25,673 nt of DNA from a virus. Both the position numbers and the translations under genes were made by a program. The notes below the pieces were generated by a model. It made no database searches. It was given only the letters and a program-made list of their open reading frames with translations, and had not been told where the DNA came from. The stretch lies in the IMG/VR virus record IMGVR_UViG_3300046516_000399, positions 1-25,673 of that record. One strand, written 5' to 3'. Positions 20,755 to 25,673 of the stretch are shown piece by piece; within the stretch, counting starts at the first letter, position 1; each line of letters starts with the position of its first letter.

Positions 20755-20780
20755 GGGAGTCCGACAAGAAGGAGATCACC

Positions 20781-21095
20781 ATGTTCGTCGTCACCATCGA
20801 CATCTGGCCGCACGGCAACGCAGCGGCCCCGCAGACTCAGCTCACCATCGTCGCCGCCAACGACGGATCGGAGCACGGCCGATACGGCTCATACGACGCC
20901 ATCGTCTTGCGCGGTCCCATCGTCACCGAGAGCGATCGGTGGGCTGCGCGACAGGACCTCATCGACGCCATCGACGCCGGGAAGACGGCCCGTGTCGAAC
21001 ACTTCCCCCGAGGCAACGACCAGGCGCATCTCGGGTCACTCACCTCCGCGCTGATCGAGGCCCTTGGGCTCGGCGAGTACCTGGCGCTCGCCTGA
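20781..21095 (+). CDS. Hypothetical protein, 104 aa
   Basis: ATG 20781 has AAGGAG 6 bases upstream. An in-frame ATG at 20739 lies before the -10 box and is rejected, although eleven bases (ATGTTCGTCGT) are identical at both positions. Strand-rich first half (MFVVTIDIWPHG, QLTIVAAND), then helices. No family is recognised. It opens a rightward operon. Confidence 0.77.
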   Translation: MFVVTIDIWPHGNAAAPQTQLTIVAANDGSEHGRYGSYDAIVLRGPIVTESDRWAARQDLIDAIDAGKTARVEHFPRGNDQAHLGSLTSALIEALGLGEYLALA

Positions 21096-21235
21096 TGGCT
21101 CGAACTGCGCCCCATTGGTTCGGCTACCTGCGTGCGCTCGTGCGCGACGATATCGGGGTATGGAACCTCTTTCTGGCGGTCCTCTACATCGCCCTGTGCA
21201 TTGCCGTCGGATGGCGCATTGGCATGAACCTCTGA
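21095..21235 (+). CDS. Single-pass membrane peptide, 46 aa
   Basis: TGATG overlaps at both ends. One hydrophobic helix at about residues 22-42 (VWNLFLAVLYIALCIAVGW) after a basic, aromatic N-terminus. A small inner-membrane peptide; a holin accessory is possible but not shown. Confidence 0.7.
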   Translation: MARTAPHWFGYLRALVRDDIGVWNLFLAVLYIALCIAVGWRIGMNL

Positions 21236-21777
21236 TGGACCCGACCTGTCCGATCTGCGCCGACCCGAACCGCTACACCATCGAGCAGAAGTACCTCGAA
21301 TCGGGGACGGGCCGCGACACCCCGTATACCCGCCAGGAGATCGAGCGCCATATGAGCCACGCGGCCGACCCGCGCGCGCTCCGATTGGTCACTGATCTCG
21401 CCAACGCCAGCGCCGTTGCGGGCCGCCTGCGCGCGCTGGAGACGATGGCCGTCCAGATCATGGACGCCGCGCTCATGCGCCAGATCGTCACCCTCGCCGA
21501 CGGCACGCAAGTGCAGCGCGAGCCCGACCTGAAGATCGCGCTCTCTGCGCTCCGTGAGGCGCGCTCGACCATCGTGGAGATGGGCAAGATCACCGAGACG
21601 CTCCAGAGCCAGCACGAGTCAGACGAGGAGCGACCGGACCTGGACGACGCCATTGCGGCCTATCTCTCGGGCAAACAGATCGGCGATCTCGGCGACCTGG
21701 AGGCCGATGAGCCCGACGACTCCGCCAGCCCAACCACTCCCGTTTCGCCACTTGCGATCGAGGCCCCGGTCAAGTAG
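21235..21777 (+). CDS. CPIC-motif protein, possible small terminase subunit
   Basis: A 180-residue protein. C5-x2-C8 (CPIC) with a downstream His pair (ERHMSHA) gives a likely zinc site, followed by a helix-turn-helix-like stretch (residues about 13-40). A helical core (RLRALETMAVQIMDAALMRQ; LKIALSALREARSTIVEMGKI, given here as separate helices) and an acidic, Pro-rich tail follow. CPIC-x-HP-type starts with such an arrangement occur in small-terminase-like DNA-binding phage proteins. The role is likely DNA recognition. TerS is plausible but the large subunit is not visible in the window. Confidence 0.6.
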   Translation: MDPTCPICADPNRYTIEQKYLESGTGRDTPYTRQEIERHMSHAADPRALRLVTDLANASAVAGRLRALETMAVQIMDAALMRQIVTLADGTQVQREPDLKIALSALREARSTIVEMGKITETLQSQHESDEERPDLDDAIAAYLSGKQIGDLGDLEADEPDDSASPTTPVSPLAIEAPVK

Positions 21778-21780
21778 CAT
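21775..21780 (+). promoter_or_regulatory. Candidate -10 box (TAGCATGG)
   Basis: TAGCAT followed by GGTCCC, close to the box used at 23006 (TACACT-GGTCCC). It overlaps the end of the CPIC gene and would leave a 106-base leader before the gene at 21893. The leader holds nothing else I can name. Confidence 0.35.
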
Positions 21781-21892
21781 GGTCCCTGCGTGCCGACGGG
21801 TACGCGCCGACGACGGCCGGGGGTCGCGCGGGGTGGGTACCTACCTCACGTCAAACCCGGCCTGAAGCGGTCACTCGAACAAGGAGCGCCAC

Positions 21893-22201
21893 ATGATCCC
21901 CGAGAGCAGCCCGCGCGTCATCCTCACCTGGAAGCCCGACATCGCAGTGTCCGACGAGGAAGCCCCCGGACGGCCGATCCGCGAAGTCCACGGTGGCGGC
22001 CTCTCCGTGACGCAGATCGCGTACTCCCACACATTCACCCCGGAATCGTTACGGCAAGCTCAGATCGACCCTGCGTTCGGACGGCACCTCATCAAACGCG
22101 TCGCCGCGACGGTCGCCACCGATATGCGCGACCATCTCGAAGCGCAGATCACCTTGGCCTTCCGTGAGGCGCTCGGACTCCGCGACGTGGTGCTGTCGTG
22201 A
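21893..22201 (+). CDS. Hypothetical protein, 102 aa
   Basis: ATG 21893 has AAGGAG 7 bases upstream. The sequence has a mixed N-terminal half and a helical C-terminal half (FGRHLIKRVAATVATDMRDH). The 3' end overlaps the deformylase start by four bases (GTGA). No family is recognised; the coupling to the deformylase gene is the main clue. Confidence 0.75.
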   Translation: MIPESSPRVILTWKPDIAVSDEEAPGRPIREVHGGGLSVTQIAYSHTFTPESLRQAQIDPAFGRHLIKRVAATVATDMRDHLEAQITLAFREALGLRDVVLS

Positions 22202-22659
22202 GGCAACTCGTCGGCCCGCTCAATCCCGCGCTGCGCACCAAGGCAGCGATGGTCGTGGACTACGACGCCCAGCTCGCCGACCTCATCGCCGAGATGTTCG
22301 AGGTGCTCGACAGCGTGGATGGCGCAGTCGCGCTCGCGGCTCCGCAGATCGGCGCGATGCAGCGCGTCGTCGTCTACTCGCTCCCCTTCGGGAAGATCGA
22401 CAATCGCGGCCACATGGTGAACCCGACGATCACCCGAGCGAGCGCCAAGAAGCGCCTGGTCACCGAGGGGTGCCTGTCCTTCCCCGATGAGTTCTGGCGC
22501 GTGCGCCGGGCCGTCTCCTGCACCACCGCGTACGTCGATCGCTTCGGGTACGCCAAGGTCAAGGAGTGGCACGGGCTCGGCGCGCAGATGGTCCAGCACG
22601 AACTCGGCCACCTCGACGGCGTGCTCCTCCCTGACGTGGCGGTCGCGCGCGTTCGGTAG
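22198..22659 (+). CDS. def: Peptide deformylase
   Basis: A 153-residue peptide deformylase, which removes the N-formyl group from new proteins. All three family motifs are present: GAVALAAPQIG (motif 1), EGCLSFP with metal ligand C92 (motif 2), and QHELGHLDG with H134, E135 and H138 (motif 3, HExxH). Motif 3 has Gly where cellular enzymes usually have Asp (HExDH). The N-terminal half is a little shorter than cellular enzymes, as in other phage deformylases. GTG 22198 has a GTGA overlap with the previous gene. Confidence 0.93.
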   Translation: MRQLVGPLNPALRTKAAMVVDYDAQLADLIAEMFEVLDSVDGAVALAAPQIGAMQRVVVYSLPFGKIDNRGHMVNPTITRASAKKRLVTEGCLSFPDEFWRVRRAVSCTTAYVDRFGYAKVKEWHGLGAQMVQHELGHLDGVLLPDVAVARVR

Positions 22660-22662
22660 ACT
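22657..22662 (+). promoter_or_regulatory. -10 box for a leaderless start at 22669
   Basis: TAGACT, then GGTCGC, then ATG 22669. The A of the ATG is 7 bases past the -10 box, the normal initiation point, and there is no ribosome site. TAG 22657-22659 is also the stop of the deformylase gene. No convincing -35 box. Confidence 0.65.
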
Positions 22663-22668
22663 GGTCGC

Positions 22669-22980
22669 ATGACCTTCTCCACGACCGTGCATCACTCCGA
22701 GGACACCGCCGTCAGCAAGACCGCCCCCACGGTTGCTGCGGCCACCTCGGCGGCCGTCGTCGCCACTACGGTTGCCACCGCGGTCACCAAGACCAACACC
22801 ACCCCGTACGGTTTCAGCACCGGCGACGCCGACAAGGTGGTGACCGCACTTGGGGCTATCCCCACCGACCTCGCGGCCATCATCGCCGACAACACGCTCC
22901 TGCGTGCCGACGTGGCCGCGCTCCGCGCGACCGTGACCTCCCTGATCCAGAAGCTCCAGGGCCAGAAGGTGCTCTCCTGA
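22669..22980 (+). CDS. Structural-type protein with C-terminal coiled coil, 103 aa
   Basis: A Thr/Ala/Val-rich N-terminal half (ATSAAVVATTVATAVT), a short middle (YGFSTGDADKVVTALGAI), and a C-terminal coiled coil (LLRADVAALRATVTSLIQKL). Short phage head-fibre or decoration proteins have this layout, so a virion role is likely. ATG 22669 appears to be a leaderless start, since no ribosome site precedes it. Confidence 0.75.
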   Translation: MTFSTTVHHSEDTAVSKTAPTVAAATSAAVVATTVATAVTKTNTTPYGFSTGDADKVVTALGAIPTDLAAIIADNTLLRADVAALRATVTSLIQKLQGQKVLS

Positions 22981-22993
22981 TTCGACGGCGAGC

Positions 22994-22999
22994 TACACT
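22994..22999 (+). promoter_or_regulatory. -10 box for a leaderless start at 23006
   Basis: TACACT, then GGTCCC, then ATG 23006: the same spacing and nearly the same bases as at 22657-22671. There is no ribosome site and no clear -35 box. Confidence 0.65.
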
Positions 23000-23005
23000 G
23001 GTCCC

Positions 23006-23512
23006 ATGACCACGACCGTCAATCACACCAACTCCTCGCCCAACCTGCGCGGCCCGCAGCTTTGGGTGCCGTTCAACGCCGCTGCGGCGCTCATCACCGA
23101 CACCAACGAGGCGGCTGCGGCCACCGAGTACCCCGGTGTAGACACCGACCCGTTGTCGTGGCGCACGATCGTGGACCTGCGCGCGTTCAACTACGCGAAG
23201 CTCTCGGTCTACATCGGCTCCGTCGCCCCCGACGAGGACTTCTACCTCGGGGTGCAGTACAGCGTGGACGCCGGTTCGACCTGGGCCTTCCTGAACGGGC
23301 TGACCCTGCTCAACGCCGCCCCCGCCATCGGCTCGCAGCTCGCGGCCGACGCCGGCACCGCGCTCACCGTCTCGACCCCGGTGGCGTCTTCGTGGGCCGC
23401 GCTCACCTCGACCGCCAAGTCGGAGAACGCGTGGCTCCGGCTGCTCGGTACCCGCGGCGACGGCGTGATCGACCCGGTGTTCGGCAACATCGGCGTCCAG
23501 TTCTCGGCCTGA
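23006..23512 (+). CDS. Probable virion protein, 168 aa
   Basis: A beta-rich protein with many Ala, Thr and Ser, and strands such as YAKLSVYIGSV, YLGVQYSVDAGSTW and WLRLLGTRGDG. This texture is typical of phage decoration, fibre or minor capsid proteins. No named family is recognised. It follows a leaderless-type promoter and is next to a similar gene at 22669, so the two are probably controlled alike. Confidence 0.7.
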   Translation: MTTTVNHTNSSPNLRGPQLWVPFNAAAALITDTNEAAAATEYPGVDTDPLSWRTIVDLRAFNYAKLSVYIGSVAPDEDFYLGVQYSVDAGSTWAFLNGLTLLNAAPAIGSQLAADAGTALTVSTPVASSWAALTSTAKSENAWLRLLGTRGDGVIDPVFGNIGVQFSA

Positions 23513-23513
23513 C

Positions 23514-23801
23514 GTGGCTGGCGGCCTGGTCAACGTGACCGGCTCGTCGCCGACCACGCCGACTCCCCCCACCACAACTGCCGCTCCATCGCAGCATCCC
23601 GCGCCGACACCGGCCGGGATGGCGATGTGGGCGCAGATGCAGAAGGCCCTCGCCAAGAAGGCGGCGAAGACCGGGCGTGCGGGGAAGCGTGGCGCGATGG
23701 GTCCGGTGAGCGCACCGAACGACCCGTCGGGCACCGGCGGTCCGAACGACCCGGCGTGGCAGCACCTCGCCGACCTCTACAAGAACGGCCTGCCCGGCTG
23801 A
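23514..23801 (+). CDS. Low-complexity protein, 95 aa
   Basis: GTG 23514 lies one base after the previous stop. Pro/Thr/Ser-rich N-terminus (residues 8-33), a short basic Lys/Ala helix (MQKALAKKAAKTGRAGKRG) and a Gly/Pro/Asn-rich end. It could be a linker-rich virion or scaffolding accessory. The operon ends at the hairpin that follows. Confidence 0.65.
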   Translation: MAGGLVNVTGSSPTTPTPPTTTAAPSQHPAPTPAGMAMWAQMQKALAKKAAKTGRAGKRGAMGPVSAPNDPSGTGGPNDPAWQHLADLYKNGLPG

Positions 23802-23823
23802 TCGCTACGACACCCTGAATCGA

Positions 23824-23853
23824 GAGAGCCCCCTGCCGAAGCGGGGGGCTCTC
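23824..23853. terminator. Hairpin terminator between convergent genes
   Basis: GAGAGCCCCC and GGGGGCTCTC form a 10-bp stem with a 10-base loop. It lies between the end of the rightward operon (23801) and the end of the leftward lysis-side operon (23926). The 72 bases up to 23926 hold nothing else I can name. Confidence 0.8.
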
Positions 23854-23925
23854 GTCGTGTGGGGCGCTTCAGGGGGGTGGCCCGGTCACCCAGGTGCACG
23901 GCGGGATCGCCACCGGAGCACCAGC

Positions 23926-24228
23926 TTACCAGCGCGTTCCCGCTCTCCGGGCGTCGCGCTGGGGGAGCTGCTCGTTTCGGTTCTCCACGAGGCCGACAAC
24001 GAAACGACCTTCGCCGCAGGACTCGCACCAGAAGACCGATTCGAGGGCAGGGGCGTCGATGAACGCGGGCTCGGTCGGCTTCGCCGACCTCGCACTGGGA
24101 GCACGCCCCATCCTTGCCGCAAGCACCGAATCCATCTGAGGCTCAGGTTCCGAATCCAGAGCAGGAGTAGAGCCGCAGCTATGTCCGCACGAGAGACGTG
24201 CGACCCACGCCGCGTCACTTCGGGCCAT
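23926..24228 (-). CDS. Zinc-binding hypothetical protein, 100 aa
   Basis: ATG 24228 overlaps the end of the preceding gene by 14 bases. C-G-H-x-C-G (CGHSCG) near the start and CESCGEG near residue 70 make a zinc-ribbon-like pair, joined by a Pro/Ala-rich linker. No family is recognised. Confidence 0.6.
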   Translation of the reverse strand: MARSDAAWVARLSCGHSCGSTPALDSEPEPQMDSVLAARMGRAPSARSAKPTEPAFIDAPALESVFWCESCGEGRFVVGLVENRNEQLPQRDARRAGTRW

Positions 24229-24454
24229 CGGTCAGCTCGCTCGGGAGGAAGTACCTGCCGTCCTCTGTGAGCGCGCCGGGCTCAGCCAGGGCCTCGTTCT
24301 GCTCGGCCTCGAACCGCTCAGCCATGAGGAGAGCCTCGGCGGCGATGCGCTCGTCGTTGGCACGTTCGAGTCGGATGCGGGAGCGCACCTCACGCCGGGC
24401 GGCGTTCATCTGCGTGCGCTCCAACTTCCGCCACTGACGGCGACTTGCGCCCAT
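24215..24454 (-). CDS. Small basic/acidic helical protein, 79 aa
   Basis: TGATG overlap with the 53-residue gene fixes ATG 24454; the longer frame to 24532 would overlap that gene entirely. Strongly basic first 35 residues (RRQWRKLERTQ, REVRSRIRLER), then an acidic helix and a polar end. A nucleic-acid or virion-assembly accessory is possible. No family is recognised. Confidence 0.7.
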   Translation of the reverse strand: MGASRRQWRKLERTQMNAARREVRSRIRLERANDERIAAEALLMAERFEAEQNEALAEPGALTEDGRYFLPSELTDGPK

Positions 24455-24615
24455 CAGTCGTGCACCATGATGACGAAGCGGATAGTGCGGCCATCGCTTT
24501 GCGACTCGCGCAGCACGTAGCTCTTTCGCCATCCCTCGTCCACGAGGCGCTGAATCAACGCGGTGCGATCCACCGGAAGCTTCAGCCGCTCGAAGCTCAT
24601 ATCCACTGCGGGCAT
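24454..24615 (-). CDS. Small protein, 53 aa
   Basis: TGATG overlaps link it to both the endolysin upstream and the next gene. Mixed helix and strand (LIQRLVDEGWRKSYVLRE; TIRFVIMVHD). The overlap with the endolysin suggests a lysis or tail-end role, but nothing is diagnostic. Confidence 0.7.
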   Translation of the reverse strand: MPAVDMSFERLKLPVDRTALIQRLVDEGWRKSYVLRESQSDGRTIRFVIMVHD

Positions 24616-25547
24616 CAGATCACGCGGGTCTGGTAGCCGTACGGGCCGGGGTACGCCTCGATGAGGTGCCCGTCCTGCGTGGCTGCGTGTACGAGCACGA
24701 GCCCGAAGCCCTCGACCGGCAGGAGATCGCCAGCGGGGTCCAGGTGGATCGCGTTCGCACCGCTCCACGGCGGTTCGGAGAGGATGACGGGCTTCAGGGG
24801 CGCGCCATCCTTCCAGTACCGCACGACGAGCTTGTCGCCGGAGCGGTAGAACTCGCAGACGGTGCCGTGAACGTCGGTGAACTTCAGCATGGTGGTGCCT
24901 TCCGTGTGTTGTGTGGTGGGTGTTGGTGTCTGAGCTTGCGGGCCGGTGTGTGCGCCCCACTGACCGAAACTCTCGATCAGCACGATGTTCTCGTCAGTAT
25001 CGTACCCCGGCACGTCGAGCGCGCGGCTGTTCGCCATCTGGATCATGGCGACCGGTGGGGTCTTGCCCTCCCACCCGGCGAGGCCGTTGCGCGCGTCGCT
25101 CCACGTCTCGACGCCCCACCAGAAGTCGGGGTTGGCGAAGCGGAGCGCCGCCTCGTTGCCGTAGCCGACCTTCAGGCCCCGGCGGCCAATGGAGCGGATG
25201 CCTGCGGCGGCCTGCTGGAGCGCAGCCATCTCGTTGTCCCCGGTGAAGGGGGTGTCTGCGAATACGTACGCGATGGCGCAGTCCTGCGGCGCTCCCACGC
25301 TGTCGAGCCGATCGTTCGCCGAGACGGCGAAGCGCACGCCGACGTTGAAGCCGCCGTACAGCTCGGTCGGGCCGCCCTCCTTGATGAACAGGACCTCCAG
25401 ACCGAGCGCGCGAACCTGCGAGATGTACGCGGCGTCGGGCAGGGCAGCGTCGGTGTAGATCGCCACCCCGTCGTACCCGGCGCTCTGGATGACCTGGGGC
25501 GGCGGCTGACTGAAGGAGTAGTCCACGAATCGCTTGATGATGTTCAC
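24615..25547 (-). CDS. Glycoside-hydrolase-like endolysin (DUF1906 / Rv2525c type)
   Basis: A 310-residue protein. Residues 1-200 are a DUF1906 glycoside-hydrolase-like TIM barrel: VDYSF at the start, AGYDGVAIY, LGLEVLFIKEGGP, AIAYVFADTPF, and WWGVETWSD. DUF1906 domains are found in cell-wall-acting proteins and phage lysins. A Thr/Pro/Gln linker (about 200-219) leads to a beta-rich C-terminal domain of about 90 residues, probably wall-binding. Start GTG 25547 lies exactly 6 bases after a TACACT box. ATG 24890 (residue 220) is preceded by GGAAGG, so the C-terminal domain could also be made alone. There is no signal peptide. Cys occurs at few positions. The catalytic residues cannot be assigned without alignment. 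Confidence 0.8.
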   Translation of the reverse strand: MNIIKRFVDYSFSQPPPQVIQSAGYDGVAIYTDAALPDAAYISQVRALGLEVLFIKEGGPTELYGGFNVGVRFAVSANDRLDSVGAPQDCAIAYVFADTPFTGDNEMAALQQAAAGIRSIGRRGLKVGYGNEAALRFANPDFWWGVETWSDARNGLAGWEGKTPPVAMIQMANSRALDVPGYDTDENIVLIESFGQWGAHTGPQAQTPTPTTQHTEGTTMLKFTDVHGTVCEFYRSGDKLVVRYWKDGAPLKPVILSEPPWSGANAIHLDPAGDLLPVEGFGLVLVHAATQDGHLIEAYPGPYGYQTRVI

Positions 25548-25553
25548 TCCCCC

Positions 25554-25559
25554 AGTGTA
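25554..25559 (-). promoter_or_regulatory. -10 box for a leaderless endolysin start
   Basis: On the minus strand TACACT, then GGGGGA, then GTG 25547. The first base of the start codon is 7 bases beyond the box. The G-run touches the GTG, too close for a ribosome site. Confidence 0.6.
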
Positions 25560-25581
25560 CGTAGGGTGCCACCTGGGTAAC

Positions 25582-25597
25582 GTGCCCGAGCGGGCAC
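25582..25597. promoter_or_regulatory. Inverted repeat overlapping the promoter at 25595
   Basis: GTGCCC-GAGC-GGGCAC is a 6-bp inverted repeat with a 4-base centre that overlaps the first bases of the CACACT box. It is well placed for an operator controlling the divergent pair. Confidence 0.5.
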
Positions 25598-25600
25598 ACT
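25595..25600 (+). promoter_or_regulatory. -10-like box for the start at 25607
   Basis: CACACT, then GGGGAG, then GTG 25607: the same spacing as the other leaderless starts, with C for T at the first place. GGGGAG abuts the GTG and leaves no spacing for a ribosome site. Confidence 0.5.
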
Positions 25601-25606
25601 GGGGAG

Positions 25607-25673
25607 GTGCCGACCCCCCGAGAAGAAGCCGAGGCCATCGTCCGAGAGAACCCCGACCTGGCGGGTCCGCAGC
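25607..25673 (+). CDS. Start of a rightward gene, cut by window end
   Basis: GTG 25607 opens a frame of 22 complete codons, beginning MPTPREEAEAIVRENPDLA, with no stop before the window ends. Its divergent promoter with the endolysin supports a real gene. The family cannot be judged from this fragment. Confidence 0.55.
   Translation, partial: MPTPREEAEAIVRENPDLAGPQ

Noticed and set aside
21790-22167. GTG frame after the TAGCATGGTCCC box as a leaderless gene
   Set aside because: It overlaps the gene at 21893 almost wholly in another frame, is Arg/Pro/His-rich like a shadow, and its GTG is 9 bases past the box, not 6.
23857-24270. Rightward frame across the gene at 23926
   Set aside because: Antisense to a frame with Cys pairs and gene-style overlaps; Arg/Ser/Pro-rich shadow composition and no ribosome site.

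Overview
This window reads as part of the genome of a tailed double-stranded DNA phage that infects a high-GC actinobacterium. Three things point there: a WhiB-type protein (a family known from Actinobacteria and their phages), dense GC-rich genes joined by ATGA/GTGA overlaps, and several gene starts placed as leaderless mRNAs would be. No integrase, capsid, portal or tail genes are recognisable, so lifestyle and morphology cannot be judged.

Layout. (1) 1-709: the 3' end of a small holin-like gene, a promoter abutting an unusual CAT-anticodon tRNA, and a strong hairpin. (2) 710-9316 (+): a replication and recombination module with an SF2 helicase, a Cas4/RecB-like Fe-S nuclease, a WhiB-like fusion protein, a Sak4-like ATPase, a DUF669-like candidate ssDNA-binding protein, a Prim-Pol primase, a RepA-like hexameric helicase and a family A DNA polymerase. 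An array of four CTCCCAGGGT sites lies just before the polymerase gene. (3) 9313-15289 (+): a tightly overlapping run of small unknown genes mixed with nucleotide and nucleic-acid enzymes: two endonuclease VII-like HNH proteins, an HD hydrolase-dNMP kinase fusion, a calcineurin-like phosphoesterase and a HAD phosphatase. It ends at a hairpin terminator (15305-15333). (4) 15418-20641 (-): a convergent operon of small accessory genes (a phosphoribosyltransferase, a possible DNA glycosylase-fold protein, several Cys-rich peptides, membrane proteins). (5) 20723-23801 (+): small genes, a CPIC-type protein that may be the small terminase, a peptide deformylase, and three structural-looking proteins. 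(6) 23926-25547 (-): three small genes and a DUF1906-type glycoside-hydrolase-like endolysin. A + strand gene starts at 25607 and runs off the window.

The replication genes form a nearly self-sufficient set: primer synthesis, unwinding, polymerisation, end processing and annealing. The downstream enzymes would adjust nucleotide pools and resolve branched DNA.

The most unusual signal is in the minus-strand operon. Six spacers between genes each carry a hairpin starting 5-11 nt after a stop codon. Both the inner and outer stems change by compensatory substitutions, while a 2x2 internal loop (U-U opposite U-U, or U-C in one copy) is kept. A seventh copy is degenerate. This is an RNA-level signature of an operon-wide structured spacer that I do not recognise. 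A second recurring signal is a -10-like TASACTGG box placed exactly 6 nt before start codons (22669, 23006, 25547 on the minus strand, and 25607 with one change) and exactly 6 nt before the first base of the tRNA.
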